Part shown: piece after piece, positions 10,737-58,670 of the stretch
Position numbering within the stretch: the first letter of the stretch is position 1
Layout of the letters: each line of letters begins with the position of its first letter
Assembly: GCA_038503035.1 (NCBI GenBank)
Contig: JAVSML010024427.1
Span: forward strand, 48,424-112,423
From: Crocodylus rhombifer
Taxonomy: Eukaryota; Chordata; Crocodylia; Crocodylidae
DNA: 64,000 nt
Direction of reading: 5' to 3'
Position numbers and translations under genes: made by a program
The notes under the pieces: generated by a model
Told to the model about the DNA's origin: nothing
What the model saw: the letters and a program-made list of their open reading frames with translations, nothing else
Databases searched by the model: none

Positions 10737-13166
10737 CTGGATGAACACTGTATCTGCTTACATACAATATATTCTAGAATATAATATGCATGTTGTTTTT
10801 GAAAGGCAGCATGAAGAAAAAAAGATATTTTTACATGAATGGCTGCATGATGCAGGGACAGAACCTGATCTCCAGCTGACTTGCTCCCTTTCCTGCTTAA
10901 CTAAAGCTGAAACCCTAGCTGCTGCTGAAGCATTGATCCATTGGTGGATCTTTGATTTGGCAAAGAGCTAAAGAGCATCCAGGGCTCTGAAACAGGAGGA
11001 GCAAGACCAGGATTAGGCAATGGACTTCAAAAGGTCAGCTTGATTAGTGGAACATCAAGACCATTGAAAATGGAGAGACCATCATTGGCACCTGTGGAGT
11101 CATAAACAATGAGCTGTTATGTCACTTGGCTCCCTCAGCTGCCGGACTACTACTGCCGCGGTGGCTGCACTGTGGAGTAGAAATAAAAGCATGGAGCTTC
11201 CATCCTGGGCAGAAAATTAACTTCCCCACGAAATACATACACCCTAATTTGGTGGGAGGCAGGGGGTTGATTTTGGGAAAGGTGCATATGATTCGCCTGC
11301 TCCAAAAACCCTTAAAATCAATAGAAAGACATCTACTGACGTCAAGGGGTTTCCAGTCAGGCCTGTTATTACTACCTTTTAAATCCTAAATTGAGGCATG
11401 GCTCTTTTCTTCTATTTACTACAGTAAAAAGTTACACTACAAAGATCTGACACTAAACTGACTCCAGTTTGTAATATAATGAAAAAATACATGAACACTA
11501 TTTTACTGGTACTCTGTAGCTCTCCAGTGAATTAATTTGTATTCAGCATGAACAGCACTGAGCCAAGCACGTCAAAGGAAAAAAAAAGAAATTCTAAATG
11601 GGAGAATATTTTTTTAATCTAAAGATTTTTAAAAGACCCAAAGAATGAATTGCGTAAAAAAAAGACAATGGAAAAGTATTACACTGAAGTGGCTTTCGGA
11701 TTATTTTTTTTAAATACACTATGTTCGGCTTTTATAGAAAAGTCTTTTTTAATAAGGTGATGCTGAGAACAGGGTGGTAGAACAAATCGTGTTAAATGTT
11801 AGTCTGGTTATAATTGCACTGTATGGGAGTTATAACGCAATAAAAATAGGTATCATCTCTCTGGAATGGATACAGTATTTATATTATAAACCCCCCCATC
11901 GTCCCCCTAACACAGCTTCAAAGTTAAATAATGTCGAAATAAAATAATATATTTTTAAAATGTCCTTAACTGTTACTGAACAAACTTTAAACTATTAAAG
12001 ATGGAAAAAATTGCAGCAAAAAAACTAGTTTACTGTGCATTGCTTTCCCCCCGTGTGCGCTTCTGCTCATCACATGCCTCCCACAGACTTAAAAACCTGT
12101 CTTTTATTTTCCACCTTGTTACAGTTAGGTATTTTCCAGTGCACGTAGAGGAACAAAATAGTGGGTAGGAAAGAAAGATGCCGGTGTACCTTTAAAAACA
12201 CACTCACTCGCTCACTCCCCCTCTCCATCTCGCACACCTGCTCTAAGTGTGTATACTTCAGAGAACACTGTAAAGCTCTTGCACGAGTCTGCAGGCCGTC
12301 TGCGGAGGCCCGAGGTTGTAATGCAGCGTGCTAGCTACTCCCTTGTGTATTCTGCTGCTGGGTGATTTGCTATCCCGCTGCCAGGTTGATTAGCATTTGG
12401 CTCCCAGAATTTTTCATGCTCATTTCTAATAAGGCTTATCTTCAATTATTTGCTAGCCGCCCCAAGAGATCAAGCACTCGGGACAGCAGTAAAAGGAAAT
12501 CTCTTCCCCCATCCCTCTGTCTCCTACAGACTTTGTTGCTGTGAGCGCTAGCAATTTCTTAAGGCCGGGTCTCTCTCCCAGCTTGACTGCCCTTTCAAGC
12601 TCTTCCCCCTTTGCACAAACCCTAGTGGTGTGCATGACTTGTGGTTTGGTGGTGGGGAGAGGTTTCTTTCGGATGGCCCTGCCTGTCTGTCCACCTGCTC
12701 CACTGCCTGGAGCGGAGGGCCATGATTCACGTTTATAGCCCAGCCTCTATCAAGTGGAAGCAGCCTCCCAGGTGCCTGAGATAAGAGGAGCAAGCACAGC
12801 TTTAGACTCAGCCCCCTTTCAGACAACAGACCTCTTCTTGAGTTTACTTGGCCTTTCAGTTATACGGCAGAGACCCTTATTTCCGGAGCTGGCAGATTAA
12901 GGCTGCCATCCTGGCTCCCGGGAGTAGCGCATGGCTTGGCTCTATTCATCTATGATGGCCCGAGGCTGTTGTATAATCAGCCAGGAGGAAGTAACTGTGC
13001 TGGCTGCCCCGGCGTGGTTTCTCGTGGAGAAATCAGGTTGCTTCTTTCTGCCTCTTTCCTTAGCTGTAAAACTGGGCTCTTGCTCTCTGTAGAGCATGGT
13101 GGGATCCAAAGTTAGTCAGTGCAAGGGAAAGCTGGGATCTGGTGCCAGCAGCGGCTGTCATTAGGG

Positions 13167-13554
13167 CAGCGGCTCACAACCTTTCTAGACGCGAGGCATC
13201 TCTCGGAAAAGACTGGCTCTTAGCTTTCAGGTGTTTGTTCCCAAAAGCTTGCATTTAAAGAAATATTTTTTTTTTTTTGGGCAAAAGTCTTGTTGGTCTG
13301 ATAAAAGATAGCTCTCCTATGAGCCCAGATGGCTCTTAGCTGTCTCTCATTTCCTGACTCTAGAAAAATCTTAGCACAAGTCTTCTGTTGCAAGCCCTTC
13401 GGAAAGCCTGCAGCAGGTCAGGCTGTTGCGGAGACTCTGGCCTCCTCTTGGGAAGCTCTGGGTTTCTCCTGAGAGTCCGGTGTAGGCACTAGCACATTGG
13501 TCATTGTGCGGCACCCTTCAGAGGATCTCTTGCCGCCCTGGTTGAGAATCACTG
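13167..13554. mobile_element. hAT-type MITE with a nested repeat tail
   Basis: The ends are imperfect inverted repeats, cagcggctcacaacctttc and ggttgagaatcactg. The right part (cggcaccctt...) matches the end of the copies at 43018 and 51594. A T-rich tail with cttgttggtctgataaaag at about 13240-13312 looks like a separate insertion inside it. Confidence 0.6.
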
Positions 13555-14340
13555 CACCGGGGGCTCTGTCCAATAAGGAATTTAGGTTTCGCTATTCACC
13601 CAAGTCAAAGTGTGATCCCAAACCCTCCTGTTCATTAGTTGGTTGACTTCAAAAGCTTGGCTGGTGCCTACAGCTCTGCTCAGTAGGGTAACTAAGCCGG
13701 GGAGGTAGGAGCCTCAGGCTCTAATGCGGAGATGTGGCACAAAAATAGCAGTCGCCAGGGTGCTGCCCAGGGCATCGCAACTGCCCTGTTTCTACTCCTG
13801 GGTGTCCCCAAGCTGCCCCGGGGCGAGCAACTCAGTGCCCTGGCTCATGCCAGTCCTAGGAACTAGGGCTCCTGCTGCCCGAGCCCCGGAGGGGATCCCT
13901 GCCATGCAGTGCGTTCCTAGATAAAGTGCATTGGCAGGTTGCATTTCCCTTTCCCTCCCTCCCTCTTCCTAAAATGTGGCAGCAGCCCTTCCTTTTGTTA
14001 AAAATCCCTAGTAGCTCGAGCACGTGCCCAGGAAGGAGACTGGAACTCAAACCCGTACCACCCATCGCTTTAGGGGCAGCCCGGAGCCACAGGCTGTTGT
14101 AGGGCACCCGTCTCCTTTTATGCTGTGCCACTCGCAGCCAGGAGCGCATGGTTCGCTCTCAGCTGGAAAGGGGCAGCCCTGGGGTCCAGCACTCGTCTCA
14201 GCACGGGGTCTGTATTTAACACTAAATGGCCACGCTTCATCTGCTTGGGACCCACAACCTGGGATCATTTCCTGAGCGCGGGCACCCGCACAGCCCCGTT
14301 TTCCTCTTCCCTTGGAGCCCTGGGCCCACCTTTCATGCCA

Positions 14341-14400
14341 GGCGAGTGGTTAGAGCAGCCACAACCCCCACCCGAGAGGGTTCAAATCCCACCTCCCAGG
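14341..14400 (+). repeat. tRNA-like SINE piece
   Basis: It contains an A-box-like agtggttagagc and a B-box-like gggttcaaatccc about 35 bp apart. It has no pairing acceptor stem, so it is more likely a tRNA-derived SINE head than a tRNA gene. Confidence 0.4.
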
Positions 14401-14522
14401 ATGGAGGCGACAGGTTGGGATGGCTTGGGGTCCTCTCTGTCCCTTTGGTTGAAGTGAGGGTGTACTGGGGAGCCTGGCTTCTCAGCTTGGTGTTTAGGGG
14501 CACTTCTGGCAGTGGGAGGATT

Positions 14523-14601
14523 GGGTTTGAACCCCCACAAGTTAAGGCATTAAACCTCAGACCCTCATGGTCAAGGCAGTGCTCTAATCACTAGGCTACT
14601 G
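14523..14601 (-). repeat. tRNA-like SINE piece, opposite strand
   Basis: The - strand reads tagcctagtgattagagc, then a spacer, then gggggttcaaaccc: A and B box of a tRNA-derived promoter. It faces the similar piece at 14341-14400. Confidence 0.45.
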
Positions 14602-16389
14602 CATAAAAGCTAGGAAATGTGCTTTCCTCCTCCTCCTCTGCATTTGTGGGAAGCTTGGTGTTGTCTCCGAGTGCTGTGGTGGCTCGGGGAATGGCCCCCG
14701 GGGCGCTGACGCACAGGGATGTCCTGTTTGGATGCTGACCCCACCGTGGGAGGAAGCCGGGCGACTTTGAGGCTCTTTCCCCGTCGCTCACTCGTACACG
14801 TCTCCAAGCAGTTTCGCTGAGCAGCATTCACAGGCTCTCTGGGCTCGGTCGAGCTGGCCGCTGTGCCCTGCTCAGTGACCCTCTTTGGGACACTTGTTAT
14901 TAGGCCTGCTGTTCTGGGCATGGACAGACCTGGAGCCCCGGGCATCCAGGGAACCAAATGGAAAGGGCCCTAGTGGGTTAGGCACCTGCAGGGCTAGGTG
15001 ATGGCTAAGTGAGGATGTTCTTAATTTGAGGTTTTGCATTAGGCCCATGGGGGGATTGGGCACCTCAATGACTGGCCCACGGCCAGTCCCAGCTGCATCA
15101 GGCAGGTTCAGGCTTCAGTCTAACTCATAAAGAGCAAAGGAGCTTGGTAGCAAGGACAAAGGACATGGGCTAGATGAAGGAAGGGATGCCCCTTGCATCC
15201 AGTTTGTTCTGATTTCATCGAGGGGGCAGGGTCATTTTTGGCAGCTTATAAAGGTGCAGCTTGTGGGAGGAATTTCAGGGAAGAGCTAGGAATAGGCTTG
15301 GCACCTTGCTGCTGCCCAAGCTTGTCTACAAGTCTGCACTTTGCCTTCCTCCCTGACCGTGCAGGGGGGATGCTCAGCTCCACAGGACCCCTCACTGGTA
15401 CAGTTTGAAGTCTGGGCTTGCACTTCTGAGGGCCGCCATCCTGGGACAGCAAAGGCCTCCCAAGATGAACTCTCGGGCTGCCACGGCTTAGGTGAAGGGT
15501 TCAATGCCCTGGGGGTGGACCTGTCACACTTGCTATCCAGGGCTAAGATGCAAGGCAGAACCCTGATGCAGTGAGTGACAAATGCCCAGCCTCCACTCCT
15601 TTCCTCGCGACCAGTTTTAAGGCACCCTGAACCATTTTGTCAGTACTGCCTGGAGCCACGGTCCAGCGAGGGCTGCGAGTAAAACCACTGCAGTAGGCCC
15701 TGTGGACCAGTGCCGTTCCTCCAGCTCCTGGAACTGGACTTATTTGCACGGCACCTGCTTTCTCCTTTGTCCCCTGTGCCTGCCGTTGTAAGGTAGGCCA
15801 GAGGCACATTGGCAGGGGGAAGCATGTGTGCCCTTTTCCTGTGTCATACCCGTTCTGTGCCTAAGCGTAGGAATGAAGCAATAACACCACAGAAGTGCAT
15901 ATTGCTGCAGGGACAGAGGAGAGAGAAAACCATTATGCTAGGATCCTGGGTTGGTTTTTCTCAGAGAGGAAATGCTGAGCCCTAGGAGCCTGATTAGGCT
16001 GCAGGCACCATTCAGCCATCTCCATGCCCCCCACATTTCATCTGCAGTCCCTCCTGGTCCTGCTGCACTTCAAGAATATGGCCACACATCATACACGTAG
16101 GGTGGTCATCATAGGGGACAGTTTGGTTGTCCTCTGTCCTCTATTGATATGAAACCCCATGCCTTTATGCCCTCTATTTTTCTCTAGAAGAAAAATATAT
16201 TTGATATACCACTAAAGTACAACTGACATATCTGAACCAGATGTGGACATTGTTACATAGATGACTACTTTACATCAGAAACGCACCCTTCTCTATTGAC
16301 TTCAAAGGATTTGGGGTTAGGCTTGGAAAGCCTCATATAGACAGTATAAAGACTGGAGTAATAATATGTATTGTTTACACAAAATGACA

Positions 16390-16680
16390 TGCATTACCAC
16401 GGGCGGATCCGGGGGGTGTGGTGTTGCAGTTGCTTTGATTCCTGCTCCACCCAAACCTTAAAGATGACAGCTTGGGAGAGGAGGGGCATTTCTATTCAGG
16501 CAACCCTGATCCAGTCAACTGATGTGGGAACAGATTATAATTTACTCGATTCCTGCTAATCTCTCTTCACATCACAGGTGTTAATGACACTCTCTTCTCT
16601 TCAATGGTTTTGATGTCCCATGAATTAAGCTATCCTTTCTTCTGTGATTTGGCTGGTTGTTTATATGAAATCATTGCTCA
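16390..16680 (+). repeat. Unclassified dispersed repeat, copy 1
   Basis: It shares a run of blocks in the same order with 45780-46060: catttctattcaggca, an aattcctgcta/aatctcc block, caggtgttaa, a ctctcttctct block and a tatcctttcttctg block. Diverged; no coding capacity. Confidence 0.55.
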
Positions 16681-16726
16681 GGTCTGAACAGAATAAAGCT
16701 GCAAAACTGAGCCTTTTTTTTTTCTT

Positions 16727-16732
16727 TTTATT
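16727..16732 (-). terminator. Candidate VILL polyadenylation signal
   Basis: TTTATT on the + strand reads AATAAA on the VILL strand, about 950 bp beyond the VILL stop. It is the first such hexamer I found downstream of the stop, but it sits in a T-rich run that may be a repeat tail. Confidence 0.35.
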
Positions 16733-17684
16733 TTTTGTAAAGCTAGATCCATTACATTGTGATTACTGGTGTCACCCCCAAATCAAAGTTCAGCTCCTAG
16801 CATAGAACGTGTCTCTCTTGTACCTGGCATAGAATATGGGTTTGAAGCATTGAAAGAGCACATGGAGACAAAAACTTAGGGCCTGATTCTCCCAAAAAGC
16901 TTCATAAGACTTTGAGGCTGCAACTGGACATAAATAGGCAGACGCTTGTGTCCGAGGGAAATGTCAGTAGGGTCAAGTTGGCTTTCTATGGGCAGAAGGT
17001 CTCCGTGACACACCTTTGATATCAAAATTAGACCCCAATTCAATGGTGGAAAGTGAAAGCTATGTTTGGCCCTAAATTACTACCCTCTTTTAAAATAAAC
17101 TATGTAATAAATATGAAACCATGGTATTTCCAAGCCACATTCTGATTTGTTTGCTTCATTTAAGGTGCTGGATATTAATCAAACATTTACCTTCATTGCT
17201 CTTCATTGGGAAAAACCATTTTTGGGGAGTTAGAACTGGAAGCAGGCTTGGTCCATGTGAAAGCATCATGTTGCTTACTATCTGACTACTCCAGTTCCCA
17301 TATTGCATACTTTTTGGTCCTGATTAATCCCCAAACTATGACAACTGAAAGAAACCCCTTGACCTTGAAGACATGGCAATTCTCAAAAGCAGTGTCCAAC
17401 ACATGAACACTACACTTGCACATCTTTGCAGGTATTGGCAAATCGTGGTACAAAACTGGCAAGAAAATATCAAAACTCAGAGTTAGAGCTAGAGGAGGTT
17501 GCTTCCTACTTTCCACCATTTGCAGGAGGAAAGGAAGAGCAATTCCACAATCCTTGTCTGACCCCAAAGACTGCATCAAAGTTTGGCCTGGTTGGGTTGG
17601 TTGGTTCTGCTTTTGGACAGTGTCTAGGATTCTCCCTTGTAGCTGCCTAGAGCTCAGGATTTGGTCCCACAGCCAGTCTCTGCT

Positions 17685-52607
<34,923 letters not shown>

Positions 52608-52620
52608 TCTGCCGGTGGAA
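52608..52620 (-). other. VILL: VILL 5'UTR part of coding exon 1 after a strong splice acceptor
   Basis: Just 13 bases before the ATG, the - strand shows a long pyrimidine run ending tctctctcctccag. This predicts that at least one untranslated leader exon lies further right. Its position was not identified. Confidence 0.6.
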
Positions 52621-54654
52621 CTGGAGGAGAGAGACACAAGAAGGGGAGAATAAATAAGTGCAAAGCTTGGGGAAACTCGAGGTCAAATGAGAGTGAGGTG
52701 CATCTGCTGAGATTCACTCCTACGAATGAAGTCCCTGTCAGCTTCTGCTGGATTTATGGATTACATCTGTAAGGGCAGGATGCTCCCACTCTGCTTTGTT
52801 ACCATCTTGCATTGAGCTTGAGCACCAGGAAGAGCTCAATCAGGGATGTCAGGCAGAGGAGTTTGGAGCTGGAAGCTGGTCCTTCCACACCCTGCCGGCT
52901 TTCTGCGTGTGCTACGTGGGGTGGCAGGGCAGAACTGGCTGCTTACCTGGAATCCCAGCCCTGATTTTTCACCTCCCCAAGTTTTGTTTCCATGTGCAGC
53001 ACGCAAGACCCCTACATAAAACGCCCAGGCGTCCAGAAGGGTCCAGACTCCATAGATGGGATTCACTCAATCAACCAGACACCTGCAGCTCCGTTTTTTT
53101 GGGTAGAACTCCGTAGCCAAGCATTGTTTCATATCATTGTAGTAGTAATTTAAAGCCAGGAAGTGCCAAGGGATGCATAAACCAATGAGCTCTACAGGGA
53201 AATTTAGGCAAAATGCAATTTAATCAGGGTGCTAGGGCTGACACTTGTAATCTATATTTTGAGCAATAGACCTTTGCTACAACAGTGACACATTAATGGT
53301 GTTGTCATCACTGTGACTGCTGCTCCTTGCATCTGCACAGAGACAGCAGAGATCCCTACTACTACCATCCAGAGGAAAGCCTCCCTCCACAGAGGATCTA
53401 TGACCTGCAGGTGACCAGTTTTTAATCTAGGCAGGAGACAGTGGTAGTAGACACAGGCACCAGCAAGTTCATTGCAGCATTTACAGTCTTTAGGCCAAAT
53501 GTTCCCACCCACTCTCTCCCCCAGTTAAGGTCCTGGGGTGCAGCAGCTGAGGGCAAGACACGATTTACTGGCTTTAATTTGTTTCATTAATGCACCAAGC
53601 TAATTCTTCCTCTCTCGCCCCATTTGTGTTGAGTTATGACACAATTAACTATGATACTTGGGCTGAGAAAAAACAATACTTGGATCGCATTTTATTCTCT
53701 GCCTGCTTTCCTCCAGAATGAAAGACCTGCTTTGACTAGAGCCAGCCAGCCCTGCCCCTTGCATGCTTCCTGTTTTTTTGTTGAGCCATGTGTACGTATA
53801 TCTTGGAGGGCAGCATATAACTGTTGAGCATAAAGCTGGCCAAGTCTCCGACCTGTCCTACAGCCAGGCAAAATAAGAGATGCAAACAACACAATAACCC
53901 CATTAAGCCCACAGCATAATGCAATGAATGAAGCCGCATCCTCGAAGGAAAACCAGAGGCAAAGGGTAGCCTGCAAGAAGCAACAGTTGTTATCTGTATT
54001 ACAGCAGCAGAAGCTGTGGTAGGAGCTGTGCGCAGGCGTGCTAAGAGAGACTCCTGGTCTATACTGAAGAGGCAGAGAGCTCTGCCGTGCAGCTGAGGCA
54101 ATGAGCCCTGGCCACCCACGCCTACTTTTAAACCCCAGAGGTGGGGCACGAAGGATGTCCTAGGAGCACCCCAAGCTACTGCTGGAAACCCAGGTCTCGA
54201 GCATGGTGGCATAGGCCCCCCTCAGAGCAACTTCACCACTTCATTCCCAAGATGGCCATACCCAGAACGGGTGGACAGGGCTTATTTCCCCAGAGGCAGG
54301 ACCAAGTCCCTGGCCGGTGCAGTACGGACATGCTCAGGGAGCCTGCCATTGCAACAGGGACGCGGGACCTGCCAGAGTGGAGCACATCCCATGTCCGTCA
54401 AGACCAGGGCCCTGCCTTGACGGTGGACAGCACTAAGCTGTATCCAGAGGGCCTTCGAGCAGTGCTGTCAGCAACCTCCTCAGCCTGTCCCCCCGGGGAG
54501 CAAAACAGATGCAAAGGAGCGTTTTGTTTGGAGCAGGCTGGCATTGGGAGGTTTATTGCGAGTGTGCGATGCACTGAAGGAGCAAGAGATGCCATAAGCA
54601 GATGCAGGGCAGTCTGCCCCTTTGGAAAGTCTCCCTCTAACCCGGTGCTTTGCA

Positions 54655-55212
54655 CAATGGTCCTTAGCGTGACCTCATTTTCTCAGCATGACCCCATTTC
54701 CAGGTGCCCACCCACAACGGCCCAGGGCCTGCAGCCCCGACCCCCCAGCACTGCCCGAGCCCCAGATACCCCCATGGGAGGCGGCAGCTGCTGTGGCTGG
54801 GGCAGAGCGTGGAGCCTCCACAGCGTAGCAGGCAGGACCTGGTGCGGGAGGGCAGCGAGGCTCGGTGACGTGGCTGGGAGCCCCATGCTGGCCGTGCTGC
54901 AATAGCGAGGTGCCCCCTGCCCACCCAGCAGCAGGGGCGGCGCGGAGTTCGTCCTCTGCTGCTGGGTGCCTCGCCATGGTGGCGCAGCCGGCGCGGGGCT
55001 CCCAGCCGCGCCACCAAGCCTCCCCACCCCACTCTGCTACCGAGGCCCTGGGGGGACGCAGGGTGGGGAGCCCCGAGCGCGCAGCAGGCAGCCCACATCT
55101 GCCCCTGCTCCACGCACAGATCTGGGGGGATGTGCCTCCCTCCTCAGGAGTGTGTGACCCCAGTTTTATCTCTGGGGTCATGACCCTAAGATTGGGAACC
55201 ACTGCTCTAACC
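54655..55212. repeat. GC-rich fold-back repeat with a hAT-like right end
   Basis: The right end gattgggaaccactg is a hAT-style terminus. The interior is an imperfect palindrome: the gtggctgggagcccc block at about 54870 recurs inverted as ggggctcccagc near 54995, with the centre near 54930. The left end is unclear. Confidence 0.5.
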
Positions 55213-55589
55213 CTGGCTAGTGCGATGGTATTCAGACCGTCCTCCCAAGCCACGGGTGGCTCTTCCCCTGTGGTTCTTCACAGAGCGTGTGAGAAAAGGG
55301 CTTTTCCCTGGGGTGTATTATCACCTGCCAGCCAGTGGCAGCCCTCCTTGGGCAACGCTGGCCCATCTAGCCACCAACACAGAGTGGCCTGCATGCACCG
55401 AGGACACATCCTTACGGGGCAGAAGCAGAGGGAGCAGGCCTCATCCAGCCCTGCCTCCTCAAAGCTGAGCCCATGTGGCTTCAAATTGTATTTTGCCTTT
55501 GTTCTCATTGCCTTTGTGTCTTCCCCGCAGTCTGTGGCACCCGAAGTCGTCTTTCTCTGCCCTCTGCCTACTCCTGGCTGGGACGACAT

Positions 55590-55668
55590 GGGTGGGGACG
55601 GTCCTGCTGTAAGCAGGGGGTTGAACTAAAAGACCTCCTGAGGTCCTTCCAACTCTCATTTTCTATGA
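55590..55668 (+). repeat. CR1 3'-end fragment
   Basis: It contains gggggttgaactaaaagacc, ctcctgaggtccttccaact and cattttctatgata, the CR1 3' end seen also at 29770-29837. Confidence 0.75.
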
Positions 55669-55774
55669 TAACACCGCAAATACATAGAGCAAGCACGTTG
55701 CAGGACACCACTGGCAAATAAGGACACAAGCTCTGGAAACACTGATGGTCCTTGATGCCTCCCACCAGCAAGGT

Positions 55775-55832
55775 TTGAACGTGGGGCTTCCAGAGGTAAA
55801 AGCCTCGGTACAGCTTGAGCTAAAGCCCCAAG
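55775..55832 (-). repeat. tRNA-like SINE piece
   Basis: The - strand reads ggggctttagctcaagctgt ... acgttcaaacc, an A box and B box. No full cloverleaf was found. Confidence 0.35.
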
Positions 55833-57479
55833 CATTATAGGTGGGGGCTGAAATAACTTGTATCCTCTGTGGTGTAGCAGAAAGGGACACCTGCAGTTCA
55901 AAGTGGCCGGTGGCCTGCTATCCTGCCACACATCGTCCAGGGTGACAGCAGCAACTCATTGTTCTGGCCACTCGCTAAGTTTGGTGCCATCGCCCTGGGT
56001 AGGGAGTTGTGCGGGGACGAGATATTTCTCCAGGAACCACTGGGTGACTCATAAAGTATCAAGGTCACTTCAGGAGTGATTGCTAACTAACCGCTTTACA
56101 ATGGCAATCTCCACTATCACTTTCTCTCTTGGGTACGTGCGGCGCAGGGTGAGAGTACGGATTCGGTATCGCCCCTACACACAATCTCCAGGTCCCTGCG
56201 AGGGAAAGGCAGAATCCAAAACGGTAGCTGGGATTCGAGTCACACCCCGAAAGAATACCCTGATTTAAACTTTACTTGGTGTTTTTGTATTCCACTCATG
56301 CTCTTAACTTGCTGCAATCATGGCAATACAAGCCCCAGATGAAATGACTAACATGCTCTAAAGCTTTAGGAAAATATTAGACATCTGTGGTTTCTGTGCT
56401 CATAGGTAATATTTGAATTGGCAGTAGATGCTGTAGACCCAAGCTGCAAAGCTGTCCACACCCTGTCCTTTATCGAGGCTCACTTAAGCATGAGAGCAGT
56501 CCCAAGGAGGGAGAAACTTCTGGAGGCCACTGCAGTAGCATCCACGGAGCCAGGCACATCCTACGAGCACAGCCCTAAGCCAGGCGAACTGTGCCTTGGC
56601 AATATCTAGCCTATTCCTAGGCGTGTTCCCGAAGGAGTAAGCAGGCTGCAGTCCAAATGGAAACACTCTGTAAAACCAACAATGGGGTTTGTCTGTTGTC
56701 TCGGGTTTTGGATAACATCAGCTCTAGATTTTAAGAAGCATTTAGTCAGCAAGGCGAGTTCCTTTCCCAGCTCTTCAACCAGAAGAGCAGACACGTAGCA
56801 AGGACTTTGACTGCAAAGAGTGAGGCACGCCAAGTGCCCGTACATAATGTGCACTTCTGTGATGGCTTAGAGCTTTCCGCACAAATAATGTGCATGCTCA
56901 AACTGAAGCATACGAACCTTGGATACCCTCCCAAGCCGTGTTGCGATACTGATTTGAGAGGGGTTAAACAAAACTGTGGAGGGAGGCAGGGGTAGAAGAG
57001 GGAAAGGGCTGCTTTGCATGATGCAAGTTTATTCATACAGACTGTACAGTACACACAGAGGGAGGGGTAGGAGCTGGTTCACACAGAGATATCAGCATGC
57101 AGTTGCTGCTGGGAGGTTTTCCAGTTACTGGTTCATGCTCCAGTGCTATTTAATATTTTATCACTGACCTAGGTCGGCGGTTCTCACATTTTTTGGGGAC
57201 GCGTGTTCTTTTTTACATTTAATATCCTGTTGTACACCCCTATGATTTGCATGATGGATCATAAAGAAACACTTTCTGTCACTACAACCACACTGCAATT
57301 TCACCAACAACCCTAGAGACGCTGCTGAGTTGTTCTGCATTTCTTCTTTTTCCTCCATTTATATGTCCCCTTTTCCTTTTTTTTTTTGCTTTCCTATTCC
57401 TTCCTCGCATGTACCCTCTACAATTTCATCACATGCTGCTGGGGTTCAGCATACCTCAACTTGAAAAATGCCCATTTGG

Positions 57480-58455
57480 ATGATGGTACAAAATTTGAAA
57501 AGGTTTGTGGATGATAAAAAAAGATTGGCAGGGTAGTAAATACTGAGAACCAGCCCCAGAATTATCTGAATCACCTGATGAATAACTTATAACTCAGTGG
57601 GACTCATTTTAATGTACACAAATGCAAGGCAACATATTTGAGAACTACGAATGGATGCTATACCTAAATATGGTGTCCACACCGCAGCAAGGAAGAATAA
57701 ATACTGGAAAGATTTCAATGGAGGACAACAAAAGTGATCCAGGCCTGGAAAACCAGCCTTGCTAAATGAGACTTCCAGAACGCAATTTATTCAGCTCATC
57801 AACAGGAAGGTGGAGAAGTTACTCAATTACTACGTACAGGAGCTTAGTTATAAAACACAATATCTGACAGCAAGGCAGCCTTTCACCTTGCTGACAAAGG
57901 CAAAACAAGCTCCAGTGACTGGAAGTCGAATTCAGATAAATTCAGCCTTGAAATGAGACAATTTTTGGGGGGTGAGACGGTGATTAAACATTGAACTACC
58001 TCAGCCAAGGCAGGTTGCAGACTCACCAGTTCTTGGATTCATTAAGAAATTAAAATGTACCTTTTGGAAAGAGACTACTCTGGGCTGGCAGGTCCGAGTA
58101 GTCTCTTCTGTCCTTGAAATCTTTGTATCTGTGACTTCTTCCTGCGTAGGTCCCTCGCTCATGGGGCAACGGGAGAACAGGACTGCCTGCGTTACCTTCA
58201 GCATACTCGTAACACGTGCACCTCTACAGTAGGATGATGCTTTTATCAAATCTCGTGCTTCAGGGTTTCAGTCCATCACCCGCAGGGATCGGGAAGGAAT
58301 TCTACTCCCCCGAGCACCCTGGCCAGCTGCAAAAAATGGCTATAGCCAAAAACAAGGTACCTAATGGAGTATACCGGTGCTTTCAGTTGATTGAGCCATG
58401 TATGGGGAGGCCAGACTCAATGATCTGCTCATTTCTGGCCTTAAACGCTCTGAAA
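57480..58455 (+). repeat. Degenerate LINE (CR1/L2-like)
   Basis: + strand relic of an ORF2 end: a ggatgat motif at about 57510 where FADD would lie, then ttaatgtacacaaatgcaag at about 57610. The 3' end contains ctcaatgatctgctcatttc and ggccttaaac. All frames are broken. Confidence 0.5.
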
Positions 58456-58494
58456 TTATAATCATCCTATTGGGTAAAAGATATTAGTGTAAAC

Positions 58495-58670
58495 CAGCAG
58501 TTCCCAATCTGTGGTATGGGTACCACCAGTGGTACACAGACAACCTGTCAGTGGTACATGTTAACAGATTTATTATAATTACTTTATATGACAACAATTT
58601 CCTGGTGGTACTTAAGGTTGTATTGTTTGAAATTGGTGGCGCACAATGGGTCAGAGTTTGGGAGCTGCTG
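58495..58670. mobile_element. hAT-type MITE, 176 bp
   Basis: Terminal inverted repeats cagcagttcccaa and tttgggagctgctg. The flanks gtgtaaac and gataaacc are partly alike. The interior has three ccagtggtac-like units. Confidence 0.7.

Larger units (their letters stand above)
10190..17684. other. Convergent interval between PLCD1 and VILL (both 3'UTRs)
   Basis: Seven and a half kb between two convergent stop codons. It holds the two 3'UTRs, an AT-rich stretch (about 11390-12050), a CR1 3' end (10540-10652), a hAT-type MITE (13167-13554), tRNA-like SINE pieces (14341-14601) and a diverged dispersed repeat (about 16390-16680). No coding exon recognised. Confidence 0.75.
52621..57480. other. Upstream flank of VILL, no gene recognised
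   Basis: It probably contains VILL leader-intron sequence. It holds the GC-rich element at about 54655-55212, a short CR1 tail at 55590-55668 and a tRNA-like piece near 55775-55832. The two 254-codon + strand frames (54141-54905, 54865-55629) lie across the GC-rich repeat and are not supported as genes. Confidence 0.6.

Noticed and set aside
14341..14400. tRNA gene
   Set aside because: A and B boxes are seen but no paired acceptor stem or convincing anticodon arm; more likely a SINE head.
54141..55629. Two 254-codon + strand frames and large - strand frames
   Set aside because: They cross a GC-rich palindromic repeat, mirror each other on both strands and have no recognisable domain.
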